Below are positions 9,435 through 18,359 of a DNA stretch of 64,000 nucleotides, piece by piece. Under the pieces are notes generated by a model. The model saw only the letters and a program-made list of their open reading frames with translations. It ran no database searches and was not told where the DNA came from. The position numbers and the translations under genes are program-made. This DNA is from an uncultured Planctomycetaceae bacterium (GTDB taxonomy: Bacteria; Planctomycetota; Planctomycetia; Pirellulales; Pirellulaceae): positions 1 to 64,000 of the forward strand of contig CALMEE010000034.1 of the NCBI GenBank assembly GCA_937862885.1, read 5' to 3'. Each line of letters opens with the position of its first letter. The stretch's first letter is position 1.

Positions 9435-10898
9435 GTGGCCAAGAGTCGTACCAACAAATCGAATCTCTTTCGTGTTTTTGAGCAAACGCGACAACCTTGT
9501 TATTTGCTGGACAAAGATCGGAACATCGTGTATTGCAACAAGGCGCTGGCGGATTGGGTTGGTCATCCGATGGAATCCGTGACGACCTGGCAATGTAATT
9601 TTCACAGCCGACTTCCGGCGAACGCGCACCCCCGCACCATCGACGGTGGAATGCCGATGGGGGAAATGTGGACTTCGGGGAGTTCCTTGTCGGAAACCGA
9701 CCTGATTGCTGCTCAATTGGCTCCGCCACCGGATGTGTTTTTCGGTTCTGAACAAGCGTTTTGGGTTAGCCGAGGTATGGCAGGCGATGCCGTGAGCGGC
9801 CACCTGGAATTTCGTCGCGCTCAAGCGAGTATCCTTGGCCAGGATGATGAACTTCACGTGTTGGTTGTTGTCGAACCAAACGCCTCCGATCGATCGAATT
9901 TAGTTGCCGCGGGCGAGCTGAATCGGTTGGATGCGAGCGACTTGCACGACGCGCTCAAGTTGATGTCCAAGGAGATGTTCTCCATTGGAGAGTGTGCGGT
10001 ACTGATTGGAACTTCTGCTTATTCACAGCGGATTCGAAGACAGGTTCAGGAACTGCAGAGAACCCAAGGGGATGTGTTGATTGTCGGGCCTGTTGGCAGC
10101 GGTCGGCGTCGGCTGGCAGAAGTCTTGCAATATGCGAATGACGTAGTCGGCGAAAAGTGTCTGACCACCGCTGACTTATTGATTCCCGTTCATGCTGATA
10201 CGTGCGATCCGGATACGGTACAAACAACGATCCGCTCTTTGTTTGCTGATGATGGTGGAGCCGCCCTCCCCACAATGTTGCTTTTGGAAGCGGATCGTTT
10301 GTCGGTCGCGTCCCAAATAGAGTTGCGAGAGTTTTTCAGCTTGTTGAATAAACGTTTCCGTGTCCTGGCTACGGCGCAACAGTCGCTTTTGGATCTCGCT
10401 CGAACAAGCGATTTTGATTTAGAGTTGGCCATGCGACTTTCGACGTTCGTCGTGGAAATTCCTCCTCTGTCCAAGCGACGTGAAGATATACCTCTCTTAC
10501 TTCAGTTCGTCATTGAACAGTCTAATGCGACAGGCCGAAGACAGCTGAGTGGGGTGAACAAATCGGCCATTCATTTATTGACGGATTACCATTGGCCAGG
10601 AGAACTCGCCGAATTAGAACAAGTCATTGCCGAAGCCTGCCTGAAGTCCAGTGGTCCCAACATTATTCGCGCCGATCTGCCGTTGAGACTGGTGCAGGCA
10701 GAGTCCGCGCGGGAACATCCGGTTAAACCGATTGAAAAAATTGAGCTAACGAGCTTCCTGATAGAGATTGAGAAACAAATCATTGAACGGGCATTGCAGC
10801 AAGCCAAAGGTAACAAGACTCAAGCAGCTAGTTTGTTGGGCATTAGTCGTGGTAGCTTGCTGCGGCGACTTTCACAGTTGGGGATCAATGATGAATGA
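9435..10898 (+). CDS. PAS-AAA-Fis regulator, degenerate NtrC family
   Basis: 487 residues with the layout of a sigma-54 activator: an N-terminal PAS-like domain (about 10-110, CYLLDKDRNIVYCNKALADWVG begins it), an AAA+-like core (about 190-400) and a Fis helix-turn-helix (GNKTQAASLLGISRGSLLRR). The core is damaged. Walker A is GPVGSGRR (218-225) with Arg224 where Lys is needed. Walker B is LLLEAD, so the usual Asp-Glu is Glu285-Ala286. No GAFTGA loop exists between them. It keeps PPLSKRREDIPLLL and YHWPGELAELEQVI. Known family logic says it cannot hydrolyse ATP or remodel sigma-54, so it probably acts as a DNA-binding repressor or sensor. Start is GTG. The next gene overlaps its 3' end. Confidence 0.85.
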   Translation: MAKSRTNKSNLFRVFEQTRQPCYLLDKDRNIVYCNKALADWVGHPMESVTTWQCNFHSRLPANAHPRTIDGGMPMGEMWTSGSSLSETDLIAAQLAPPPDVFFGSEQAFWVSRGMAGDAVSGHLEFRRAQASILGQDDELHVLVVVEPNASDRSNLVAAGELNRLDASDLHDALKLMSKEMFSIGECAVLIGTSAYSQRIRRQVQELQRTQGDVLIVGPVGSGRRRLAEVLQYANDVVGEKCLTTADLLIPVHADTCDPDTVQTTIRSLFADDGGAALPTMLLLEADRLSVASQIELREFFSLLNKRFRVLATAQQSLLDLARTSDFDLELAMRLSTFVVEIPPLSKRREDIPLLLQFVIEQSNATGRRQLSGVNKSAIHLLTDYHWPGELAELEQVIAEACLKSSGPNIIRADLPLRLVQAESAREHPVKPIEKIELTSFLIEIEKQIIERALQQAKGNKTQAASLLGISRGSLLRRLSQLGINDE

Positions 10899-11469
10899 TC
10901 CAAGTCCGTCCATGGGAGGCCAATATGAACTGTGGCCGTCCGACCAGCTGACGCTTGAAGGCCAAACCTTAAATATTTTTGTAGTTGAAACGAAGAAACT
11001 TTGGTTGTCCCGGTTGAATCTGCAATTCCGTGCGCAGCGAACGTGGCGAATACGATGGGCCGAAAGTCTTCAACAATTGACGGCTCACGCTCATGAAGTG
11101 GGGTACGTAATCGCCATATTGGAGATCGATAAACCCACGATGGCGAGACGACTCAGGGAGATCTTTGAATTGCAGTGTTTAGGGTTGGCCCACCCCAGAT
11201 CCCGAGTCTTTATCGCGACGGTCTCTCATGTCGCGAGGACAAAAAACGTTCAAAGATACCGCGAAGGCGAAACCCTGGAAATGTCGGATAAGCCAGTTGA
11301 TTGCGTGGAATTTGAGCGGGTACTACGCGCATGCGGAGCAACATTTTGCAGTTGGGGTGATGCGGACTTGCCCAAGCTGCTGGCCGCGTTGCGTTTATTC
11401 GAGGCCACGCTCCCCCAGCAGCCCTTGACACTTCAGGAATATTTTCTGAAGCTTCTTCCATGGGAATAA
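10888..11469 (+). CDS. hypothetical protein overlapping the regulator gene
   Basis: 193 residues, family not recognised. Two ATG codons (10888 and 10891) precede the regulator's TGA at 10896-10898, so start and stop overlap by 8-11 nt, which implies translational coupling. The sequence has no signal peptide or membrane span. It looks like a small alpha/beta receiver-like or regulatory fold (NIFVVETKKLW, YVIAILEIDKPTMARR, SRVFIATVSHVART), but conserved phospho-acceptor residues cannot be assigned. Because it is coupled to the degenerate NtrC-like regulator, a partner or accessory role in the same control circuit is plausible. Confidence 0.7.
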   Translation: MMNDPSPSMGGQYELWPSDQLTLEGQTLNIFVVETKKLWLSRLNLQFRAQRTWRIRWAESLQQLTAHAHEVGYVIAILEIDKPTMARRLREIFELQCLGLAHPRSRVFIATVSHVARTKNVQRYREGETLEMSDKPVDCVEFERVLRACGATFCSWGDADLPKLLAALRLFEATLPQQPLTLQEYFLKLLPWE

Positions 11470-11578
11470 GCAGTTCCACATTGATTCCTGCCAGAAACAC
11501 ACGCTGGCCAGCTCTTTTGGTGTGCGAATTCGTACCAAATACCGTGAGTCGAAATCAACTGAAACGTTAAATGAGTCG

Positions 11579-12655
11579 ATGATGAACGAACAGCAACAAG
11601 CAAATGTATTGGACAAACTGAAGTCGCTGCAAGACCCAGAAACGGGGCGAACTCTAGCTGCGACTGGCCAGTTGTTGTCGACTTCATTTTCGTCGCATGG
11701 CGTCGAGCTGGTGATCGGGTTGACCAGTCATTCCGCTCCATTGCGCGAGAAATTTATCGAAAAGGTAAAATCCGAAGTCGCGAAAGTCGATCCATCGCTG
11801 GTTGTCGCTGTGACAATCAAGGCATTCGAGCGTCCGCCGCAACCACTGGGTACGATTGGGTTGACGTGCAAGTCGGTTATTGCGGTTGGCTCTGGCAAAG
11901 GGGGAGTCGGGAAGAGTACGGTAGCAACGTCGCTCGCACTCGCCTTGAAACGAGCGGGTTGCCGCACGGGACTACTAGATGCCGATGTCTACGGGCCAAG
12001 CGTGCCACAGCTGTTAGGTCTAAAGGGTCAACCGCCGATCGTCGATAACAAGATCCAACCGATTGAATTCGATGGCATGCCAGTCATGTCGATCGGCTTG
12101 TTGGTTCAACCTGAAGAAGCGGTAATCTGGCGCGGCCCGATGTTGCATTCTGCGGTGACGCGATTCGTTCGGGACGTGCATTGGGGACCACTCGACTATC
12201 TAATCATTGACATGCCTCCAGGAACGGGAGATGTTGCTCTATCCTTGTCGCAAATGGTTCCATTAACTGGGGCAGTCGTGGTCTGCACTCCGCAACGTGT
12301 GGCCTTGCTGGACGCCATCAAAGCGGTGGCAATGTTCCAAAAAGTGCAGATTCCGGTGTTGGGTCTGGTCGAGAATATGAGTACCTTTATTTGTCCAGAT
12401 ACCGGAAAGCAATACGATATCTTTGGCAGCGGTGGCGTGAAACAGTTTGCCGAATACGCGTCTCTCCCGTTTTTGGGTGAATTACCAATTAATATTGGCA
12501 TTCGCGAACGCGGTGATACGGGGGACACGATCGCTAACTTCACTGATCCGCAGGTCGCGACATACCTGAACCGCTTGGCGGAAAATTTAGCGGAGATTTT
12601 GGCGAAACGCGCTGCTGCAAATCCAGTGCGACCCCAGCTTCCAATCTTGAAGTAG
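11579..12655 (+). CDS. apbC: Mrp/ApbC-type P-loop ATPase, Fe-S carrier family
   Basis: About 358 residues from the MM pair at 11579/11582; an upstream GTG at 11522 would add 19 residues without family support. The N-terminal MIP18/DUF59-like domain (VLDKLKSLQDPETGRTL) is followed by the ParA/Mrp deviant Walker A SGKGGVGKSTVATSLALAL, LLDADVYGPSVPQLLG and DYLIIDMPPGTGDVALSLSQ. Family members bind and deliver 4Fe-4S clusters as dimers through a C-terminal CxxC. Here that site reads CPDTG, with Cys272 present and the second position Thr275, so the classical bridging ligand pair is incomplete. Membership is certain; cluster carriage is open. Confidence 0.9.
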   Translation: MMNEQQQANVLDKLKSLQDPETGRTLAATGQLLSTSFSSHGVELVIGLTSHSAPLREKFIEKVKSEVAKVDPSLVVAVTIKAFERPPQPLGTIGLTCKSVIAVGSGKGGVGKSTVATSLALALKRAGCRTGLLDADVYGPSVPQLLGLKGQPPIVDNKIQPIEFDGMPVMSIGLLVQPEEAVIWRGPMLHSAVTRFVRDVHWGPLDYLIIDMPPGTGDVALSLSQMVPLTGAVVVCTPQRVALLDAIKAVAMFQKVQIPVLGLVENMSTFICPDTGKQYDIFGSGGVKQFAEYASLPFLGELPINIGIRERGDTGDTIANFTDPQVATYLNRLAENLAEILAKRAAANPVRPQLPILK

Positions 12656-12773
12656 CCAGCGCCGAGCGGCGATCCAGGGTGAAGTTACCTCGCGACCGGG
12701 GAAGGAAGCTGTTGATGCCGCAAAATTCGGCTGAACCTGAGACGCTCCAAAATTAGGTCAGCGCAAAAAAGTA

Positions 12774-12792
12774 GGGCTACGCACTGTAGCCC
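12774..12792 (-). terminator. rho-independent terminator of the lysine-rich peptide gene
   Basis: Read on the minus strand, GGGCTAC, a 5-nt loop and GTAGCCC form a perfect 7-bp stem followed by TAC and a run of six T (12765-12770). It lies about 60 nt past the stop of the small lysine-rich gene. A second inverted repeat (AGCTTGC 12804-12810 / GCAAGCT 12826-12832) sits between them. Confidence 0.6.
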
Positions 12793-12851
12793 CTTCTTGT
12801 TGTAGCTTGCCAACAAAAAAAAGCCGCAAGCTTTAAGAAAAGTCGATCAGA

Positions 12852-12944
12852 CTACTTCTTTTTCTTTGCGGCGGCCTTCTTTGGAGCGGCTTTCTTAGGA
12901 GCTGCCTTCTTAGGAGCTGCCTTTTTTGCTGCTTTCTTTGCCAC
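12852..12944 (-). CDS. lysine/alanine/proline-rich histone H1-tail-like peptide
   Basis: A 30-residue protein starting MAKKAAKKAAPKK, made of repeated AAPKK units and ending AAAKKKK. The start is chosen as GTG at 12944 because GGAGG ends 8 nt before it; an in-frame ATG at 12959 lies on the other side of that GGAGG and would use none. Proteins of this AAPKK composition resemble eukaryotic histone H1 C-terminal tails and bacterial HC1/AlgP-type DNA-binding proteins, and bind nucleic acid by charge alone. A terminator follows. Function as a nucleoid or RNA-binding peptide is inference from composition; expression is supported by the strong ribosome binding site plus terminator. Confidence 0.65.
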   Translation of the reverse strand: MAKKAAKKAAPKKAAPKKAAPKKAAAKKKK

Positions 12945-13019
12945 AGAACTATCCTCCATAAGGAAAATTGACTTGCAGTTTCCGCATGGCGTCCAATTGC
13001 CATTGCTGAAGAGAAACCA

Positions 13020-13220
13020 CTAGCCGTTAGACACAATATCAATCCCAACTGATGGGTCTTGCGCCATTCCGGTGTTTACGGGCCTATTGCCCGGTTGAAC
13101 TCGCGCTCGTCGCTTCATGTTGATCGGCTTGTCAGATGAAACATCTTTCAAAATCAACTCGCAACGACTCAACGTTTCAACTCCGCTAAGTTTTAATAAA
13201 GTCTGAGAAATTTTCAACAT
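13020..13220 (-). CDS. possible small hypothetical protein
   Basis: 66-residue ATG frame (MLKISQTLLKLSGVETLSR...) lying 75 nt upstream of the lysine-rich peptide gene on the same strand. It reads like ordinary protein with a balanced composition and no low-complexity bias, but no family is recognised and the ribosome binding site is poor. Could be spurious. Confidence 0.3.
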   Translation of the reverse strand: MLKISQTLLKLSGVETLSRCELILKDVSSDKPINMKRRARVQPGNRPVNTGMAQDPSVGIDIVSNG

Positions 13221-14211
13221 GACTTTTTACAATTCCGGAAAAAATGTTTAGATCGATTTGGTTGAATCACGAGCATCATCAGTCCACTTCAATTCGTTAT
13301 ACACGCACGTCGGGAAGTTCATCGCCAAATGGCAACCTAATTTCAGTGCAACGATTTGATAATTTTTTGTTATCAACTTCGGGTCCGGTCTCATCCATCA
13401 ATGGATTACGTAGCAATAGGTCGAACTCTCCATTTGTTGTTGCAATTTGCGAAAAACACGTCTCAAATGCCAATTTTCATCCGCTGTGCATGCGCTTAAG
13501 TCCATATTTATCAACTACTTATGTTGGTGAGTGTGAATCAGACGGTGGTTGGGTGTGATAGACGTTGGGGTCCCAGAGTCATGCGACTTCTTGCACTAGT
13601 GCGTCGCGTCGCCTGCTGACAATTCATTTCGGTTACACGTCGCGAGGACAAAAAACAATGTTGCAGAGAAAAACAGTCCGCGCGAGCGCGTTGAAATTAA
13701 CAACTCGATTCAATGTTGCGTTACTTCCATTTTTGTTGACTGACGTTATCAACAATTACCAATCAAAAAATAAAAAAATTTTCAAAAATTTTTTGAAAAC
13801 GAGGTTGGATCAATTGAAAAACATGATGCGGTTAACGATTTTGATCGGTTGCGCGACTCAGCGATGACTACGCGATCATGGCAATTCGGCGCTTCAAAAT
13901 GGACGACCTCAAGATAATAAAACTCCATGCAGGAAGATTCGTGTTATTTTGTTTCTTGCCATGTAATTCCAAGGTCGAGTAGGTCCGCAGCGAAACGGTG
14001 GTGGTTGGCGCAGTAGGCTAAGCCGCGACGAACGGTTCTGGTAGGAAACATCGTGCGCCAAGAATGCGGATGCGGCGAATTAGAAATCAGTTCGACCTGG
14101 TCCACGCAGAGATGGTGCGTTCGCGGTGTGTGCTAACGATGACTTCTGGTTTAGTCTGTATCGTGAATTTTATATTGGTGATCGTTCGAAAGAGGAAAGA
14201 ACCACCACCGA
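13221..14211. other. 991-nt gap with weak small frames and a repeat copy
   Basis: No confidently supported gene. Contains one copy (13639-13656) of an 18-nt sequence also found at 11230-11247; after this copy an ATG at 13658 opens a 69-codon, AT-rich frame with CGAGGA upstream. An AT palindrome (TTTTCAAAAA 13779-13788 / TTTTTGAAAA 13790-13799) lies inside. A minus-strand frame is listed separately at 13944-14105. Confidence 0.4.
13944..14105 (-). CDS. possible 53-residue protein (GTG start), or 35 residues from ATG 14051
   Basis: The C-terminal part (MFPTRTVRRGLAYCANHHRF, then AADLLDLGITWQETK) has a composition like real protein with GC-leaning third positions. No ribosome binding site precedes either start, and no family is recognised, so this is a weak call. 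Confidence 0.2.
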   Translation of the reverse strand: MDQVELISNSPHPHSWRTMFPTRTVRRGLAYCANHHRFAADLLDLGITWQETK

Positions 14212-15000
14212 TCACCAGGGGCGACGATAGCCCCCGCCTCCCCCGCTCATATTTAACATTTGATAATTGTTCCACGCCAGAAAGCCAAAGAAGATTCCGA
14301 TAAAATGCTGCCCGTGCAACAGTGCAAACAGGCCCACGCCGATGGCCACGAGCAATGAGAGCATCAATGCCTTCCGTTCCCCATCGCGGTGGTCATTCTG
14401 GATGAAGAGTTCCCGGGCAATTTGCCCACCATCTAAGGGATAAATGGGCAGGAGATTCAGCACATTCAAAAAAACGCTGATTACCATGCCAAAATACAAG
14501 AGTGAAGCGAGATATGGAGAAGTAATCGCTTTGGACTCGCTGAAATCGACGTGAAAGGACGGCAGTATACCGCTGGTGATAATGGCAATCTTTCCTTGGA
14601 GCGCCACAATGATCAACGCAAATGCAATCGCCAAAAGAAATCCGGCAAACGGACCCGCAAATGAAACCATAATTTGTTGGTTACTAGTAAACCGCCGTCG
14701 TGTCGAACTCCATGGATTACCTGAATCCGCAATTGCTAATCCTCCGATTGCGTAGAGCACGATGCGTGCTGGCTGCCCAAAGTAACGCATGACGAAAGCG
14801 TGCCCCAGTTCATGAACGAGAATCGAGATAAAGAACACGACCGCAAAAACGAGGACAGTAACGCCGTCGCCTGCCCGTGCCCCAAACAGAACTGGCAACA
14901 AAAAGAACAGTGGATGAACTCGGACCGGAAATCCAAATAACGAAAAATTCAGATCATAACCCGAACGTGGCGGTTCACTTAAAAACACTGAGTACCCCAA
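14212..15000 (-). CDS. site-2 protease family (M50) membrane metalloprotease
   Basis: 262-residue polytopic intramembrane zinc protease. The zinc motif HELGH is at residues 63-67 inside the hydrophobic ISILVHELGHAFVMRYFG, and the second motif PIYPLDGGQIA gives Asp190 as third zinc ligand. Four to five further membrane segments are visible (LFFLLPVLFG, FAGPFAGFLLAIAFALIIVAL, MVISVFLNVLNLL, ALMLSLLVAIGVGLFALL). No PDZ domain is present, so it is a minimal S2P of the Rip/SpoIVFB-like short type. Substrates may be membrane-bound regulators, but no anti-sigma factor is adjacent. A second, larger M50 protease is encoded at 25885-26943. Confidence 0.88.
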   Translation of the reverse strand: MGYSVFLSEPPRSGYDLNFSLFGFPVRVHPLFFLLPVLFGARAGDGVTVLVFAVVFFISILVHELGHAFVMRYFGQPARIVLYAIGGLAIADSGNPWSSTRRRFTSNQQIMVSFAGPFAGFLLAIAFALIIVALQGKIAIITSGILPSFHVDFSESKAITSPYLASLLYFGMVISVFLNVLNLLPIYPLDGGQIARELFIQNDHRDGERKALMLSLLVAIGVGLFALLHGQHFIGIFFGFLAWNNYQMLNMSGGGGGYRRPW

Positions 15001-15332
15001 GAATGAAAAACAGCACGGCCAAAAGAATTACCCAATTTTAGTCATTTATTTGGATTTGGCCATCGATTTAAGATTTTCGAAAGGTAACCGTACACGAGTT
15101 ATAGTTTTTCAGACTTGGAATCAATCGATACAGGCTCGTTTAACCGCTAGTCGTGGGCTTACTAAGGCAATTGAAATTTCCTCATCATCGAACGTACGCC
15201 TCCGGCTAACGGTTAAACGACCCAAAAACGGTGAACGGTTGCCTCAATAGTTGCAGGGTGAAGTGTTTCGCTCAACCATTTGGCCCCGCGATCCTGCGTG
15301 ACCAAATGTGGGGAGAATTTTCCGAGCTTGGA
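15001..15332. other. 332-nt gap between two minus-strand genes
   Basis: No gene, terminator or repeat could be supported. The plus-strand frame 15050-15250 has no ribosome binding site or family. Confidence 0.4.
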
Positions 15333-16577
15333 TTAGGCAGCTCGGCGTTCGGAAATTAAATCGTTGTCTATCCCGTAAGTGGCATTGATCTGAGAGGAAG
15401 ACCGCCGTGCCAATGCAGTTAGGATGGTGTTCGCCGCGCGGACGGTCGCTCCTTTTTGCTCGACCATAGTCGCCACCTTGTCGATTCGTTCGACGGCTTG
15501 TTGGTAAACTGCCGGGCGAGACAACAATCGCCGCAGATGCAACGATATCTCACTCACGGGGCTGCCAACCCGCACAAACTCTGGAAACGGCAATTCTGAC
15601 GAAGCTCCGGCGGGCATTTCACTCCACTTGCGATCAAGGTCTTGCATCCAAATTAGGTTCACAAGCGTGATATAGGGAACTTTGAGGAAGATTGTTTTCA
15701 GCAAATACTGGAGCGTTGATATGCGATAGATGATCACCGAGGGCTTGCGATGGTACATCAGTTCTAGGGAGACGGAACCGCTACATGCCAAACAAACGTC
15801 GGCCAGTCGAATTAATTCCGCAGTTCTCCCGCTCATCACATCGAAGGGTAATCCCAGCTTGCGAGTTCGGTCTTGGACATACGATGCTTGTTCGGCGTTA
15901 TAACAGGCGATTGCGACCTGCACGTCATCAAAACGCTGCGTGACCGTTTGGGCTGCGTCCAACATCCAGTCCAAGTTGTTGTAAACTTCCTGATCACGTG
16001 AACCCGGCAGCAACGTCAATAGGCGACTGTGAGGAGCAGCGTAATCATTTACGAACGTCTTATCGAGGGGGCGGTTTGCCAATTCGTCCATATACGGATG
16101 TCCTACGTATTCGGCCGGACAATTTCTGGTTGAAAACCACTTTTGCTCAAACGGGAGTTTACAAATTACGTGATCGACTCGTTTTCTCAATTTGCGAATG
16201 CGCCAACCTCCCCAAGCCCACATTTGCGGAACGCCAAAATAGAAGACTGGGATATTATTTCGTTTGGCGGCCTTGGCGATCCACCAGTTGAAACCGGGAT
16301 AGTCGATTAGGACAACAGCGTCGACTTGGTTTTCGTTCAGGAACTTGGCAGCGGTTCTATAGAGTTGGTAAAAGGTTTTGAGCTTACCCAGAACTTGCCA
16401 AAAGAACATGACCGCGTATTGTGTCAAGTCAAAGTGGGCATCTAACCCCGCCTGAACCATTTTGGGTCCGCCAAACCCAACGCATTCGATTGACGGGTTT
16501 TGCCGCTTGAACTCGCGAATCAGATTGGCTCCATGCAAGTCACCGCTCGGCTCGCCTACAGAAAAGAATATCCTCAT
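15333..16577 (-). CDS. lpxB: lipid-A-disaccharide synthase
   Basis: About 414 residues. LpxB joins UDP-2,3-diacylglucosamine to lipid X to make the lipid A disaccharide at the inner membrane. Diagnostic sequence is MRIFFSVGEPSGDLHGANLI at the N-terminus, VGFGGPKMVQAG, AVVLIDYPGFNWWIAKAAK, YFGVPQMWAWGGWR, KLPFEQKWF, EYVGHPYMDEL and LLPGSRDQEVYNNL. The ATG at 16577 matches the family N-terminus; an upstream ATG at 16619 would add 14 residues and cannot be excluded. Other lpx genes are not adjacent, typical for dispersed planctomycete pathways. Its presence argues for an LPS-type outer membrane. Confidence 0.93.
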   Translation of the reverse strand: MRIFFSVGEPSGDLHGANLIREFKRQNPSIECVGFGGPKMVQAGLDAHFDLTQYAVMFFWQVLGKLKTFYQLYRTAAKFLNENQVDAVVLIDYPGFNWWIAKAAKRNNIPVFYFGVPQMWAWGGWRIRKLRKRVDHVICKLPFEQKWFSTRNCPAEYVGHPYMDELANRPLDKTFVNDYAAPHSRLLTLLPGSRDQEVYNNLDWMLDAAQTVTQRFDDVQVAIACYNAEQASYVQDRTRKLGLPFDVMSGRTAELIRLADVCLACSGSVSLELMYHRKPSVIIYRISTLQYLLKTIFLKVPYITLVNLIWMQDLDRKWSEMPAGASSELPFPEFVRVGSPVSEISLHLRRLLSRPAVYQQAVERIDKVATMVEQKGATVRAANTILTALARRSSSQINATYGIDNDLISERRAA

Positions 16578-16915
16578 AATTTTTCGATGCGCTGATTTCA
16601 ACTCCGTTTGATGAAGCATCCGTACGGCATTCCATTGCCGCTCGCTGAACGAAGTCCGTGAATTTTGGGACAGTTCAGGTTGCGGAGTATTGCAAAGACA
16701 GCAAAATTGGGCCAGGGCAATTTGGCTAGCATCGTCGAAGTGGATGAAATGGGAGATTTCCTGGCCTGATTACTTCGCTTGGTGAGTCAAGTCGATGCAG
16801 GCTTCAATAACAAGTTCCGTTCGCACTAAGTGATTTTCTAATTCACCAAAGAGAATTAGCAATTAGGTTTAACGTCAGCCGATTTCTCGTTAGAGACGGC
16901 TGATGCGTTACGAAA
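16578..16915. other. gap with two hairpins downstream of the radical SAM gene
   Basis: No gene. Two perfect 7-bp stems lie close to the stop of the minus-strand radical SAM gene: TCAGCCG/CGGCTGA (16875-16881 and 16897-16903) and CTAATTC/GAATTAG (16838-16844 and 16853-16859). Neither is followed by a T-run on the minus strand, so intrinsic termination is uncertain. Confidence 0.35.
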
Positions 16916-17983
16916 TTAGAAAAGACGACGCTGGCGTGGGTTTTCCAGAGGAGGGACAAAATCGTCACAATTGTGGGGTGGAAATTTCTCTTGGTAGCCC
17001 AGCGTCTTTCGAAAGACCTTGAACAACTGATTGATTTGATCGGATATAACTCCTGAGCCAACCATCCGCGAACCCCAAGTCGAGTCGTTCAATTTGCCTT
17101 CGCGGCATTGCTTGATTCGGCCAAGTACCATCTCGGCTTTCGCAGGATGCACGCGCTGGATCCACTCGGTAAACACGGGCTCAACGCTCAGTGGCAAGCG
17201 GATCAAAACATAGCCGGCAACTTCCGCTCCGTATTCGCGTGCTGTCTCCAGGATTTTGGGTAATTCGGCGTCATTTAATCCTGGAATGATTGGGGCCACC
17301 ATCACGCCGACAGGGATTCCCGATTGCGACAGTTGGCGTATGGCCCTTAATCGAGCCGCAGGCACGCTCGTTCTCGGCTCCATGTTGCTGGCTAGTTGAT
17401 TATCTAAAGTCGTAACGGAGACAAAAATGTGAATTAAATTCCGTTTGGCCATTGGCTGCAACAAGTCGATGTCGCGCGTAACCAATGCATTTTTCGTTAC
17501 GATGCTCAAGGGTTGGTTGCACTCGCGCGCAACCTCCAAACATCCGCGAGTCAGACGAAACTTGCGTTCCGCAGGTTGGTAGCAATCCGTGACACCGGAA
17601 AAGTTGATCGGTTCCGGAATCCAAGTGGGTTTGGCCAAGAATTTGCGAAATAGTTCGGCAGCACGCAACTTCACGACGATCTTTGTTTCGAAATCAAGTC
17701 CAGCGTTAAAACCAAGGTACTCATGACTTGGTCGTGCATAACAGTACGCGCATGCATGAATACATCCTCGGTAGGGATTGAGGCTGTAGTTGAACGGCAC
17801 ATCTGGCGACTCGTTGTGCGAGACAATGGTTTCCGATTGATCTTCGAAGTACTCGATCGGGCGGTGAGCGAGTGTTTTTAAATAATCTTCGTCATCTGCT
17901 ACTTGCTCGAGGTCACTGACGTTGATGGTCTTCAGGAATCGATTGGGCGGGTCGATGTTGGAGCCATGCCTCATAACTATCAT
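16916..17983 (-). CDS. PA0069-family radical SAM protein
   Basis: 355 residues. The 4Fe-4S/SAM motif is Cys74-x3-Cys78-x2-Cys81 in YRGCIHACAYCYARP, preceded by the family hallmark FNYSLNPYRGC. Other conserved parts: EPINFSGVTDCYQPAE, TRGCLEVARECNQPLSIVTKN, RDIDLLQPMA and PVGVMVAPIIPGLND. The C-terminus is Arg-rich. It is related to spore-photoproduct-lyase-like radical SAM enzymes, widespread but with no established reaction. It stands alone here, in opposite orientation to the next gene. Assignment to the family is firm, function unknown. Confidence 0.88.
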   Translation of the reverse strand: MIVMRHGSNIDPPNRFLKTINVSDLEQVADDEDYLKTLAHRPIEYFEDQSETIVSHNESPDVPFNYSLNPYRGCIHACAYCYARPSHEYLGFNAGLDFETKIVVKLRAAELFRKFLAKPTWIPEPINFSGVTDCYQPAERKFRLTRGCLEVARECNQPLSIVTKNALVTRDIDLLQPMAKRNLIHIFVSVTTLDNQLASNMEPRTSVPAARLRAIRQLSQSGIPVGVMVAPIIPGLNDAELPKILETAREYGAEVAGYVLIRLPLSVEPVFTEWIQRVHPAKAEMVLGRIKQCREGKLNDSTWGSRMVGSGVISDQINQLFKVFRKTLGYQEKFPPHNCDDFVPPLENPRQRRLF

Positions 17984-18359
17984 TTCGCATTGGGGCGGCT
18001 GGCGGTATCCGTGCGCGGCCGTTGACCTATTGATTGGATTGGAGATTTTTGCTTCGGCCGAGGCGACTTGATAGGCGGTGTCGGAACTGGTTTTGGTGGT
18101 CGCGAACCATTCACATCGAGCGTCAATTCCTGGGCTTTTGTCGCAAATGCTACCGCAATTCTACCTACTTTGATGTTGCTTGATCAGAGGGGCTGGTTTA
18201 GATTAACTGACGATTGCAGAATTATGGATCCCTTGCTCCCGACGTCCGAGTGAAGAACGGTTTCAACACATAAAAATATTCACAAAGCCGCCTGAAGAAA
18301 TCCATGGCTGTATTCGCGCACGTATTCGGGTTCTTAGCTGGTCAAACGCCCCACCCAAA
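17984..18359. other. 376-nt intergenic region between divergent genes
   Basis: Divergent promoters for the radical SAM protein and the small membrane protein should lie here, but no convincing hexamer pairs, RNA or repeats were seen. Confidence 0.35.

Noticed and set aside
13779..13799. AT palindrome TTTTCAAAAA/TTTTTGAAAA
   Set aside because: Long but composed of A/T in an A/T-rich gap, with no gene end near it; not a credible terminator.
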